Assembly: GCA_002480565.1 (NCBI GenBank)
Contig: DLCK01000061.1
Span: forward strand, 1-64,000
Source of the DNA: Phycisphaerales bacterium UBA7800
GTDB taxonomy: Bacteria; Planctomycetota; Phycisphaerae; Phycisphaerales; Phycisphaeraceae
Direction: 5' to 3'
DNA: 64,000 nt
Shown here: piece after piece, positions 42,535 to 50,377 of the stretch
Position numbering within the stretch: the stretch's first letter is position 1
Layout: each line of letters begins with the position of its first letter
The notes under the pieces: model-generated
Databases searched by the model: none
The model's input: only the letters and a program-made list of their open reading frames with translations
What the model was told of the DNA's origin: nothing
Position numbers and translations under genes: made by a program

Positions 42535-43410
42535 ATGATTCTTGAAACATACCGAAATAGTCTTTCAATTCGTAATTATCAACCAGCTTCATTGCTGAGA
42601 AATATCCAGTTGGCTAAGCGTTTTTTGCAGGATATTGAGGATATTCACGCAATCGATACCGAAGCAGTAGAAGACTACCTCATCGCACTGATGCAGGGCG
42701 GGCGATCCATCAAAACCGTCATGAATCACAGGGCTGCAATCAAAATCTTTTGTGATTTCCTCACAAGCAGGGGAATCATTGACGAAAACCCGGTCTTACG
42801 TATCCGCACAATGGACATGCCCGAGGAAGTCCCAGTCTGTTTGACCGAAGATGAAGTCTTACTGGCCTACGACATTGCCAGACGTGAGGACATGCTCTGT
42901 GAAGTGACGATGGCACTGAATACCGGTTTGAGAATGGAAGAGCTTAGACGCTTGAAATGGGTTGATGTTGAAATTGACCGTAAGCAATTGATCGTGAAAA
43001 AAGCCAAAGGCAAAAGACCACGGACTGTCCCCTTGAATCAGGCACTTAGAACCGCACTCACACAACAGAATGAACGCTTTGGCTCATTGGAGTTTGTGTT
43101 CCCCGGCGGTGAGATCGGCGGCTATCTCAAATCTCATTGGAACCAACCGACCTTGCGGGGTTTGAACTGGTGGAGCAAGCGTTCAATTCGTTGCTTGCAA
43201 AGAGAAATTCCAACGCTTATGAATCTCCCTACAGGGCGGACAGGGCGTGGTTGGCATGCACTGCGTCATACGTTTGCTACCAGAGCAATTAAAGCCGGTA
43301 TCGATGTGGTCACCCTCAGAGATTGGATGGGGCATCGGAAGATGGAAACCACACTGCGATATGTTCATGTGGCAAGGCATTATGATGATCGGATTGAGCT
43401 ACTCACATGA
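42535..43410 (+). CDS. Tyrosine recombinase/integrase
   Basis: 291 aa from the ATG at 42535 (GGGGAT upstream); the frame is open further up into the tRNA but that part is not plausible protein. The N-terminal SAM-like core-binding domain (about 1-90) is followed by the catalytic domain: Arg in NTGLRMEELRRLKW (about 148), HALRHTFATRAIKAG with HxxR (about 240), and the His-Tyr end GHRKMETTLRYVHVARHYDD (Tyr about 277). It should integrate and excise DNA at the adjacent tRNA-His. It is convergent with the DUF4062 gene, 12 bases apart. Confidence 0.93.
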   Translation: MILETYRNSLSIRNYQPASLLRNIQLAKRFLQDIEDIHAIDTEAVEDYLIALMQGGRSIKTVMNHRAAIKIFCDFLTSRGIIDENPVLRIRTMDMPEEVPVCLTEDEVLLAYDIARREDMLCEVTMALNTGLRMEELRRLKWVDVEIDRKQLIVKKAKGKRPRTVPLNQALRTALTQQNERFGSLEFVFPGGEIGGYLKSHWNQPTLRGLNWWSKRSIRCLQREIPTLMNLPTGRTGRGWHALRHTFATRAIKAGIDVVTLRDWMGHRKMETTLRYVHVARHYDDRIELLT

Positions 43411-43422
43411 GTTGGTTTGTGA

Positions 43423-44603
43423 TTATTCTGATATTTTTTCATATATTATGTTTTTTCTATAGAGCATGTCCACTAGCATTAAAGTTTCAACCCACTGAAG
43501 TGATGCTTTGGGGTATATAGTAATCATGTCTGTGTTTTGTGATGATGTGTAAAATAAACCTAGACCATCGTTGCCGATTTTGAATGTTATGTTTTTGAGT
43601 GATAGTTTGTTGCTTTTGTGAATTTTTACATCCATGTCGTAAAGTGTGGACGTGATTATATGCATCTGTTTTTCTGTTGCTAGTTTCTTATTTAGTTCTA
43701 ATACTATTTCAACACCTGTTGGGTAGTTGATAAATATTTTTCTAAGTATTGGTTCTATTTTTTCGATAATTGTGTGGAATATCTGAGGTGTTGATTTTAT
43801 ATACATATATTGGGGGGTCTGCTCTTGTGTTGTGCGTATACTAATTCCGGTTGTGTTTATTGTGTCTGTGATGCCTGATCTGCAATAATTGATGTTGTTT
43901 TCTTTGTAATAGCTTTCGATGATGTCTAATGTCTGTGGGATATTTTTATTTATATTTGGATTGCGGTCACATATAGGTATTATTATTTCGTGTATAAGTT
44001 CTAGGCGGTTGGTGAAACTTGATGATTTATTAGTTATTTTCTTGAGTTCGATATTTTCTTTTCTTAATTCATTAATTTCCAATAATGTTTGTTGTGTTGT
44101 GGCGGCATTGGAACGTATCCATCCGATTGCTGGGTATGTTTTAATTGTCTTGTTGATACTTAAAGAAACCAAGCCAGGTAGTTCGTCTGCTTTGCTCCAA
44201 AATTTAACTAATTTCCCATCCTGTACTTTGTTTTTGAATGCTTCTAACTTTTGTGATAATTCAGGGTCTTGGTCTGTTTTTCCTTGCGGTATTGATAAGG
44301 GGTCGCTGTGGATGAGAGCTACGGTTTTAATGCCTTTGCTTTTAGCGTATTCGTACTCTTGTTCGGTATAGCTAATTCCCTGATTAGTTGTTGTTCCATA
44401 TCTTCCTCCGATTATTAAAAGATAATAGTCGCTGTCGTCAATTATTTTTTTTATAAACGCAAATTGCTCTTCGTCAATTGCTGGGAAGAGTTCCATTCCT
44501 GCTGGTATACAATCCATTTCTAGGAGCGTCTGTAATACTTTTTTCGTTCGTCTTTTAGGTCGGCATATGTTGAACTTATGAATACTTGATATCTTTTGTT
44601 CAT
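43423..44603 (-). CDS. DUF4062 protein, two frames joined by a -1 shift
   Basis: The zero frame starts at the ATG at 44603 (MNKRYQVFISSTYADLKDERKK) and stops after 27 codons at TAG 44522-44520. The -1 frame continues the same domain without a gap (VLQTLLEMDCIPAGMELFPAIDEEQFAFIKKIIDD...YYLLIIGGRYG...ISYTEQEYEYAKSKGIKTVALIH), giving a 393-aa product. DUF4062 is a TIR/nucleoside-deoxyribosyltransferase-like domain often found at the N terminus of defence or NLR-type proteins. After it come a coiled coil (LLEINELRKENIELKKI) and about 230 residues of unknown C-terminal domain. The DNA is far more AT-rich than the neighbours, indicating transfer. Either the shift is programmed or the gene is a frameshift mutant; without it, translation could restart at the ATG at 44517. 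Confidence 0.75.
44538..44544 (-). promoter_or_regulatory. A AAA AAG slippery heptamer
   Basis: On the minus strand codons read CGA AAA AAG in the zero frame, so A AAA AAG is in the X XXY YYZ phase used for -1 frameshifting in E. coli dnaX. A -1 slip here joins the two parts of the DUF4062 gene exactly. No strong downstream stem or upstream Shine-Dalgarno-like stimulator is obvious. Confidence 0.5.
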
Positions 44604-44616
44604 TGTGATTGTTCTC

Positions 44617-45196
44617 TTATTTAACTTTTATAGTAAATATAATGATGCCTCGTTGATTGGTTTCTTGAAAGCCGATCGTAAAGTCTCCTGAGATTGCTTT
44701 GTTCAATTTGTACTTTGCTGTGATTCGCTCGCTTTGCCCCTTGTCAAGAGAGAGATATAGTTTTGTGCTTGTATTGGGTGTTGTGTTTTTCGTTGCCAAA
44801 ACTAATGATTGGGTGTGCTCTGCCTGTCCATCTTTCATTGCCGTAGTTTTGTACTTTGTAATTGACAATCACTTCTTGTTTTTGCTGGCCAATGGCATTG
44901 TTGTCTATCTGAACACTTTCCAAGTAATAGGCGTGTTGGCCTAGTCTTCTCATTGGTGGTGTGATTCTTTCTATTGTTATGCCTTTAGACTGTTCTGGCT
45001 GAGTGTTGTGAGTCACTGAGTTAGTAGGGCGTGTGATGCTGTTTTTGCCTTCAAGCTGATCGACCCTTGCAGTGAGTTGCATCACCAATTGGCGCAGGGT
45101 TTGCACCTCGGATCGGAGTTGCTCTACCTCACTGTCAGCAGCGAGTAGGGGAGTAGCGATAAGGCAAACAGCCAGGTAAGAAACGAAAGACTTCAT
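44617..45196 (-). pseudogene. Secreted coiled-coil protein gene with internal frameshift
   Basis: The start at 45196 has GGAGG five bases upstream and encodes a signal peptide (MKSFVSYLAVCLIATPLLAADS) plus a short coiled coil (EVEQLRSEVQTLRQLVMQLTARVDQLEGK). That frame stops at 44744. A second frame from about 44850 to 44617 gives plausible beta-rich sequence (HTQSLVLATKNTTPNTSTKLYLSLDKGQ...YKLNKAISGDFTIGFQETNQRGIIIFTIKV) that continues the first one after 'VIVNYKVQNYG'. The shift lies at about 44838-44866. No slippery heptamer is evident, so a mutation or a sequencing indel is likelier than recoding. I do not recognise the family. Confidence 0.6.
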
Positions 45197-45320
45197 TGAA
45201 CCTCCACGGAATGAGAACGAGTTACTTGTGTCGTTATCTTAACTGTCTCGCGGCAATATGAAAGCCTTGTTTTTATGGTCTTTAGTAGGCTAGCCTGTTT
45301 TAAAGGCTCGATTGCTTGGG

Positions 45321-45743
45321 CTATGATGTCCCCAACACGTATTCCCTTTTTCCGGAGGTTCTCATGGTTTGGCTTATTCTGGTTTGTATTGTGATTTTCA
45401 TCATTGGCGTTGCTCTCAAGACTGTAGAAGCCAAGCAGACTGGACAGCGTAAGGAGCCGTTGGTGTCGATGTTTCGGTTGGCTATGGCTGCATCGAATTG
45501 AAGAATGCCCGAGAGGTTCCAGTCAATGCCCAAGCGTCGAGTCAGTGAACGACTCAATTCAATGAACTGAACCTCAACCACATACTGACCCTCAGCAGCA
45601 AGCAAGGCATTGAACATCAATTCAATTCGACGCATGCCTTCGACGGTAATCAACTCTTGTACGCTGGAGTACGATTTTCCAGAGCCCGGAAGTCCGTCCC
45701 AAATCTCTATCCCTGTTTTAATGCTTATGTCGCGTTTTCCCAT
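45321..45743 (-). pseudogene. Zot N terminus fused to a secretin fragment
   Basis: Starts at ATG 45743, two bases after the stop of the upstream coat-like gene. Residues about 16-27 are the Walker A of a Zot/pI-type phage assembly ATPase (WDGLPGSGKSYSSVQELI). Straight after it the sequence becomes secretin-like (GMRRIELMFNALLAAEGQ, YVVEVQFIELSRSLTRRLGIDW), as in pIV/GspD proteins just before their C domain. The rest of both proteins is missing. The last 60 codons run antisense over the small gene at 45364 and look like chance sequence. I read this as an internal deletion that joined pI and pIV genes of a filamentous prophage. Confidence 0.65.
45364..45501 (+). CDS. Small single-span membrane protein
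   Basis: 45 aa. GGAGG lies six bases before the ATG. One hydrophobic helix (MVWLILVCIVIFIIGVAL) is followed by a basic tail (KTVEAKQTGQRKEPLVSMFRLAMAASN). A TATGAT at 45322-45327 with TTTAAA 17 bases before it could be the promoter. Its last codons lie at the apparent edge of the secretin fragment on the other strand, so it may be truncated by the rearrangement. Unknown function. Confidence 0.5.
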   Translation: MVWLILVCIVIFIIGVALKTVEAKQTGQRKEPLVSMFRLAMAASN

Positions 45744-45745
45744 GT

Positions 45746-46021
45746 TTAACCGTCCACCCCAGGAATCCAACCGATGACATGTCGAGTGATCCTGATTCCC
45801 GCTTTGATCACGAATGCAGCCAAAAGGATTGTCAGGCACTCGTTAAACGGTATAGCCTGATTGACGAAGGCGTAACTGTCTTTGAAAGTGTTCAGGACGG
45901 CGACGATATCAAAACGGTTATCTGTGATAAAACCGTTGAGGATCGAATCAACGACATACATGACCCGATCGATGATCCAGTCGTATATCCAAATCAACGC
46001 TTCGATCAACCAGTTGACCAT
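45746..46021 (-). CDS. Inovirus-like minor coat/membrane protein
   Basis: 91 aa with amphipathic and hydrophobic segments (MVNWLIEALIWIYDWIIDRVMYVVDSIL near the N terminus; ECLTILLAAFVIKAGIRITRHVIGWIPG at the C terminus). The size, topology and position directly before the Zot ATPase match the pVI-type or DUF2523-like minor coat protein of filamentous phages. It starts three bases after the stop of the gene upstream and its stop lies two bases before the Zot start, so the four genes form a compact operon. Confidence 0.6.
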   Translation of the reverse strand: MVNWLIEALIWIYDWIIDRVMYVVDSILNGFITDNRFDIVAVLNTFKDSYAFVNQAIPFNECLTILLAAFVIKAGIRITRHVIGWIPGVDG

Positions 46022-46024
46022 GAC

Positions 46025-46354
46025 TTACAAATTCCTGAGCGTGTCTAATACATGACCGATTCCCCAAACGCCCACTAAGCCAGAGAGCAGGCCACGCACA
46101 ATAAGACGTATGCTGTTGATCCATGAAAACACAGGATTGCTTATGTCCCATGTCCGTTTATCAATTGGAATTTGCTGGCTGTAATATGAACCGTCAGGCA
46201 TGGGGAAGCTAAGCGTAAAATCCAACACGGAGTTAGAGCCATTCCACGCAAGGCCGCTATCGTCAACCAAATCATTCAAACGGTTTTGAAGTCCCGTCAT
46301 GTCACTGGTTTCACCAAGTGGTGTGCCGTATATACAAGTAGATAATGCAATCAA
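46025..46354 (-). CDS. Possible pIII-like minor coat protein, shortened
   Basis: 109 aa from a TTG at 46354 that overlaps the stop of the preceding gene (TTGA). The N-terminal part is polar (TPLGETSDMTGLQNRLNDLVDDSGLAWNGSNSVLDFTLSFPMPDG) and the C terminus has one membrane helix (NSIRLIVRGLLSGLVGVWGIGHVLDTL). In filamentous phages the gene before pVI encodes the adsorption protein pIII, which ends with such an anchor. This one is much shorter than typical pIII and may be its C-terminal remnant. Assignment rests mainly on order and topology. Confidence 0.5.
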   Translation of the reverse strand: MIALSTCIYGTPLGETSDMTGLQNRLNDLVDDSGLAWNGSNSVLDFTLSFPMPDGSYYSQQIPIDKRTWDISNPVFSWINSIRLIVRGLLSGLVGVWGIGHVLDTLRNL

Positions 46355-46593
46355 GCGGTTCGGTTGGAACGTCTGAGAATTGCTTCTTCGTATAAAGGTT
46401 TGATCAGGTAACGATAATCGCCTGCAAAGCCTTGTCGTTTGAGTGCATCGACTGCAGCATCAATCCCATATTCAGCAAGCAATGCTTCAAGAACACAGCT
46501 TGAATCGTTTCGAGATGGATCATCACTATGCCATTGGCCGGAGTTTACGTGATCGTCAATGACCTTATTGATGATTGGTTTAAATCGTTTCAT
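46351..46593 (-). CDS. Hypothetical protein, edge of the phage-like operon
   Basis: 80 aa from the ATG at 46593 (GGAG about 11 bases upstream); the frame is open up to 46650. Soluble, mixed charge: MKRFKPIINKVIDDHVNSG at the start and 'CVLEALLAEYGIDAAVDALKRQGFAGDYRYLIKPLYEEAILRR' at the end. No family recognised. Its stop overlaps the start of the pIII-like gene by four bases. It may be a host gene or the first gene of the phage remnant. Confidence 0.5.
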   Translation of the reverse strand: MKRFKPIINKVIDDHVNSGQWHSDDPSRNDSSCVLEALLAEYGIDAAVDALKRQGFAGDYRYLIKPLYEEAILRRSNRTA

Positions 46594-46636
46594 GCTTATT
46601 TCGCTCCACTTAGAAAATTTTGTGTCGATTCCATCA

Positions 46637-46984
46637 TTACGATAGTTCAATCATCCGAACATTTTTGGCTTGGATGAGGATTCGTCGTCCGTCTTGGTGT
46701 TCAAGAATTAACATGCCATGCATGCTATGTGGAAATGCATCTTTGAATGATGCAGAATCTGTGAATCCTATGATTCGGACATTCTCAAAACATTGGCTGC
46801 TTCCGACATGTATCGTTGCTGATGTGTTTTTGTCCAGAATGCCAGTGAGAGTGATGTTGCGTGGTGTTTCTTTGCCTTTAGATTGACTAACAATCCAACT
46901 CATGAATTTAAAGAACAGTGTCAACACGATAATGCTGACGACAATAGGGCCGACAATACTAATTGTTTGCTCAAATGGATGCAT
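46637..46984 (-). CDS. Membrane-anchored hypothetical protein
   Basis: 115 aa. One membrane helix (IVGPIVVSIIVLTLFFKFMSWIV) is followed by a small beta domain (ITLTGILDKNTSATIHVGSSQCFENVRIIGFTDS, HGMLILEHQDGRRILIQAKNVRMIEL). The KNV/FENVRIIGF pattern looks like a compact cytosolic beta-barrel found in planctomycetal chromosomal proteins, so I place it outside the mobile element. It is divergent from gmhA. Function unknown. Confidence 0.6.
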   Translation of the reverse strand: MHPFEQTISIVGPIVVSIIVLTLFFKFMSWIVSQSKGKETPRNITLTGILDKNTSATIHVGSSQCFENVRIIGFTDSASFKDAFPHSMHGMLILEHQDGRRILIQAKNVRMIELS

Positions 46985-47096
46985 TTGTTTACCCGCGTAT
47001 GTGATGGAATTGGAATGGCCGACATGGATTATCTTACATTAGTTTTGTGGATAGATATGCTACAATGTGTCGGTTCATTGCCCCACGGAGATTGAT

Positions 47097-47675
47097 ATGA
47101 CACAGGGACGTTCACAACTTTCACAAAGCCTTGATGAATTACAGCAGACGTTGGCTGCCTTGCCTCAGATCGATGAGGTGATGGGGCAGGTGATTGATCG
47201 TATTGCCGGCTGCTTGACTTCGGGGTGCAAGGTGCTTGCCTGTGGCAATGGGGGCAGTGCTGCCGACGCGGGGCATTTGACCACGGAATTGGTTTGCCGA
47301 TTTTGTGATGATCGTGATCCGTATCCGGCGATTTGCTTAAACGCGCTGGGTAGTGACTTAACGGCGATCAGCAATGACTACGGCTACGACGAATCCTTTG
47401 CCCGGCAGGTGCGTGCGTTTGGTAAAGCCGGTGATGTGCTGATCGTGTTTACCACCAGTGGCAATTCACAGAACATCGTCCGTGCTTTGGAAGAAGCCAA
47501 AAAGCAGGGCGTCTTTTCCATTGCGTTTCTGGGTAAAGGCGGAGGCAAGTGCAAGGACATGGCGGATATCGACGTCATCGTCCCCGGCACAACAACCACC
47601 GCGCGGATTCAGGAAGTGCATCACTTTCTGCTGCACGTGATCTGCGAAGGCATCGAACCATATCTCAAGAAATAA
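47097..47675 (+). CDS. gmhA: Phosphoheptose isomerase (SIS domain)
   Basis: 192 aa from the ATG at 47097 (CGGAG 8 bases upstream; TACAAT at 47061 may be its -10). A SIS-fold with the GmhA motifs LACGNGGSAADAGHLTTELVCRF (about 50-72), FTTSGNSQNIVRALEEAKKQG (about 120-140) and the C-terminal metal-site IQEVHHFLLHVICEGIE. It converts sedoheptulose-7-P to heptose-7-P for ADP-heptose, used in lipopolysaccharide cores. This agrees with a Gram-negative envelope and with the ArnT-like transferase at 12582. Confidence 0.9.
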   Translation: MTQGRSQLSQSLDELQQTLAALPQIDEVMGQVIDRIAGCLTSGCKVLACGNGGSAADAGHLTTELVCRFCDDRDPYPAICLNALGSDLTAISNDYGYDESFARQVRAFGKAGDVLIVFTTSGNSQNIVRALEEAKKQGVFSIAFLGKGGGKCKDMADIDVIVPGTTTTARIQEVHHFLLHVICEGIEPYLKK

Positions 47676-47777
47676 GTCGATGACTGCGAAGTTTCAGCAA
47701 CACGTAGTGTTGCAGCTATTTTTTCTATGTCTATCAATGTGACAGTTGGTTTATCGCTGCATTTATATGATTTCGAT

Positions 47778-50351
47778 TTATGGTGTCAGTTCGATGCGCG
47801 TGCGCTGGGTCACGGGTAATGTGATCACTGCCCATGCTCGGTTGGGTGCATGTTTAATCTGTACGTCGACCCCTTGAACCGAACTGGTTAATTGCGTCAC
47901 ATCACTGGCAACAGGGATGGTGACGCGGACGAAACGCTCATGTAGATCACTCAAGGAGGGGTTGGTGATCACGGTATAGCTGCCATCGTCATGCGCGGCT
48001 GCTGCAGCATAAATGCCTTTGAGCGGTGCGTCGGTGTCACTGGCAGGTGTCAGTGACAGTTCGATGCGTTTGCCATTTCGGTGACAGAGATTCAGATAGT
48101 CATCAAAGATGTGATAGGCCGGTCGCGGGATGCCCTTGTCGTCAATGAGGCTGAAGGGTTGGTTGTTGCCCCCGGAGTGAAAGACACTGATGTCTGTCTG
48201 GTCGTTTGTCAGCAATCTTGAGATGGCGATGCTGAGCATGTCAGCTTGTATTGCCGGTGTGTTGACAGGGGGTGCGGTGAACCACTGGGCATTGTGCCAG
48301 ACAAATCCCATTTCGTTGGAGTAGATGGGCAGTTTCAGTCCCAGTGCCATGAGTTCGCCTTCGGCCAATCCGTAGGGTAGGTCCCATAGCGGACTCTTGC
48401 CGGCATAGGGATGGAAGGCAAAAACATCGACTTTCTGCAGGACACCGCCTTGAACAATTTCGTGGATGAACTTGCTTTGGAACCCTGCCATGCCGGTACT
48501 GAAGATTTTTGCGGTGGGGTCCAATCGGCGAATGGTGGCGATGGTGGCCAAGCACCAGTCGATGTATTCCTGGGCGCTACCTCGCCAGTATTTCTGGCTG
48601 TCTGCTTCGTTCCACAGTTCATAGGCATCAATGCGGTCACCATATTTTTTGAGAATGTGTTCGACGATCTGTTGATACTTCTGTGGGTCGGCAGCGGCGC
48701 TGCTGGCGCGATGGGCGGCGACCGCTTCGGTATAACGATTGGGGATGGCGGCCCATTGCGGCGTGCCTTCGAGAATCAGTTCCAGATGCGAGTTCATTTT
48801 CAGGAGGGCTTCAAACCGCTTGTCGAGTTTCTCAAATCGTCTGGGATCTTCCGGTGGGCCGGCATACTGAGTCCGGGCGCTGGAGCGGATACTCGACCAA
48901 CGCTGGGAATACTTGGCGGGTACGCTTGGCGTGTCGGTGCTATTGGGAATGGTGTGTCTTAAACTCACACCCAGTCCCAGTCGCCAGGGACGCAACACCG
49001 GTTGCGGTGTTTCCAGTTGCATGGCATCAAAATACAACGTCTCACGACCGGGGTTGTGCAGCGTTAGCGTGTTCACGTTTTCCCAAATGTCATCAGGCAG
49101 ATAGACCAGACGATGAATCTCTACGGGTTGATCGGCATAGCTGGGGGCAGAAAAATTGCCCTGGCCGCTGACATCCACATAAACAAACAGTTCATTGTGC
49201 AGGACATGGTTGTTGATACTGATCTGTAAGCCCACACCGTTGACATCATAGGCCGCGCGATAGCGAAGAAGCGTCGCCTCATTGGCTTTGGCGGGGAGCT
49301 TGAGTTGCACACTGCTGCCAGGCCCAAGTTCCTGCGGGAGAGTATCCGTGACTTGCTGTTGTTTACGTGTGACCGCTTTGCCAAGCTCACGACCGGAGCC
49401 ATCGAACTTGCCCCATGTGGCGAAGACTTGGCCATCACTTGGTTGCACCGAGCCTGCGGTGAAACGCGATTGCAACGGCTTGGGTGAGGGCATGTCCTGT
49501 GGGATGGCAGGATGCAGGTATTCGTCGAGATTGATGACGTGGTGTTTGATGTCATGAGCAAGGTTGGCAATGGCAATGACAGTCTGATCCGCCGCGTTCC
49601 ACCAGTTGACTTTCTGAACGCCGGTGTAATTGCCTGACAGGCAGTGAATACTCACACGTCCCTTGAACCGGGAGACGAACATCTGCGGGATCACATCCTT
49701 GGCATCAACACGCTGCGAACGGATCAGCGGGAAGAACTCGGCGGTTTCATTGTTCTCGGTGTGGGGGATCGTCCATAAACTCGGTAATGCGTTTTCGGGC
49801 AATTGCACTGCGACCTTCATATACCGTTCAAACAGCGGCGTGATACTGTGTCGGACACCCTGGTCATGACGTTTGGGGTCAAAGATATACTTGATCCCCA
49901 GGTAACGATTCAGATCATTGGTCTGCCATGCGAATTTAGGGGACGGCGGGTCCATCGTCCATGTCTGATCGGGCTTTTGCTTGACGTAGATCAGGAAGGG
50001 GACAAGGCTGCTGAGGTTCACGAGGACGCCGCCTTCATCTGCATACTTTCGCAGAGACTTGATGGCGATTTTGGGGATGGTGCAGCCGTCCATATACAAG
50101 GCGTCAAATTGACTGGCAGAAAAACGTGACGGATCATTGAGTTGTTCTGCGGTGACGCGTGTTGTATGAATGCCAGCCTGTTTAAGGACACTGGCCACAT
50201 GCGTCAGATGTTCAGGTGATAATGAAAAGCGTTGTTCGCTGGTTCCTTTGATCGGGTCCCATATTGCAACACGAGGTTGGGCAAACACGTTGCTCCCAAA
50301 CAGTGACAAAAGTAACGACGTACAGACAATCCATCGATTCAAAATAGACAT
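47778..50351 (-). CDS. Secreted clan GH-A glycoside hydrolase (GH39-like)
   Basis: 857 aa from ATG 50351. Signal peptide (WIVCTSLLLSLFGSNVFA). The first 250 residues resemble a glutamine amidotransferase-like/trimerisation domain (AIWDPIKGTS, LYMDGCTIPKIAIKSLRKYADEGGVLVNLSS). A beta-sandwich follows at about 290-450. The TIM barrel at about 500-770 has acid/base Glu in YELWNEADSQ (about 582) and nucleophile Glu in IYSNEMGF (about 680), 98 residues apart as in clan GH-A. The end is a beta domain. Third gene of a LacI-pseudopilin-hydrolase module. The substrate is unknown, probably an algal or plant polysaccharide. Confidence 0.78.
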   Translation of the reverse strand: MSILNRWIVCTSLLLSLFGSNVFAQPRVAIWDPIKGTSEQRFSLSPEHLTHVASVLKQAGIHTTRVTAEQLNDPSRFSASQFDALYMDGCTIPKIAIKSLRKYADEGGVLVNLSSLVPFLIYVKQKPDQTWTMDPPSPKFAWQTNDLNRYLGIKYIFDPKRHDQGVRHSITPLFERYMKVAVQLPENALPSLWTIPHTENNETAEFFPLIRSQRVDAKDVIPQMFVSRFKGRVSIHCLSGNYTGVQKVNWWNAADQTVIAIANLAHDIKHHVINLDEYLHPAIPQDMPSPKPLQSRFTAGSVQPSDGQVFATWGKFDGSGRELGKAVTRKQQQVTDTLPQELGPGSSVQLKLPAKANEATLLRYRAAYDVNGVGLQISINNHVLHNELFVYVDVSGQGNFSAPSYADQPVEIHRLVYLPDDIWENVNTLTLHNPGRETLYFDAMQLETPQPVLRPWRLGLGVSLRHTIPNSTDTPSVPAKYSQRWSSIRSSARTQYAGPPEDPRRFEKLDKRFEALLKMNSHLELILEGTPQWAAIPNRYTEAVAAHRASSAAADPQKYQQIVEHILKKYGDRIDAYELWNEADSQKYWRGSAQEYIDWCLATIATIRRLDPTAKIFSTGMAGFQSKFIHEIVQGGVLQKVDVFAFHPYAGKSPLWDLPYGLAEGELMALGLKLPIYSNEMGFVWHNAQWFTAPPVNTPAIQADMLSIAISRLLTNDQTDISVFHSGGNNQPFSLIDDKGIPRPAYHIFDDYLNLCHRNGKRIELSLTPASDTDAPLKGIYAAAAAHDDGSYTVITNPSLSDLHERFVRVTIPVASDVTQLTSSVQGVDVQIKHAPNRAWAVITLPVTQRTRIELTP

Positions 50352-50377
50352 GTTCACTTCACCTGTTGTTTTAAAAA

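Larger units (their letters stand above)
42401..46593. mobile_element. Integrated element at tRNA-His with inovirus-like remnants
   Basis: A tyrosine integrase gene lies 134 bases after the 3' end of tRNA-His, the usual geometry of tRNA-targeting elements. It is followed by markedly AT-rich DUF4062 DNA, a frameshifted gene and a run of minus-strand genes resembling filamentous phage structural genes. The left edge is the tRNA 3' end. The right edge is placed where chromosomal-looking genes resume and is approximate: I found no second copy of the tRNA 3' end in the window, so attR may be lost. Confidence 0.65.

Noticed and set aside
42535..43410. Integrase as the chromosomal XerC or XerD
   Set aside because: Its position next to a tRNA and AT-rich foreign DNA, and its divergence from Xer phrasing, fit an element-borne integrase better.
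48999..49016. GCAACACCGGTTGC-like sequence as a second operator for LacI gene 2
   Set aside because: It lies inside coding sequence of the GH39-like gene and the spacing between the half sites differs from the perfect operator at 57425.
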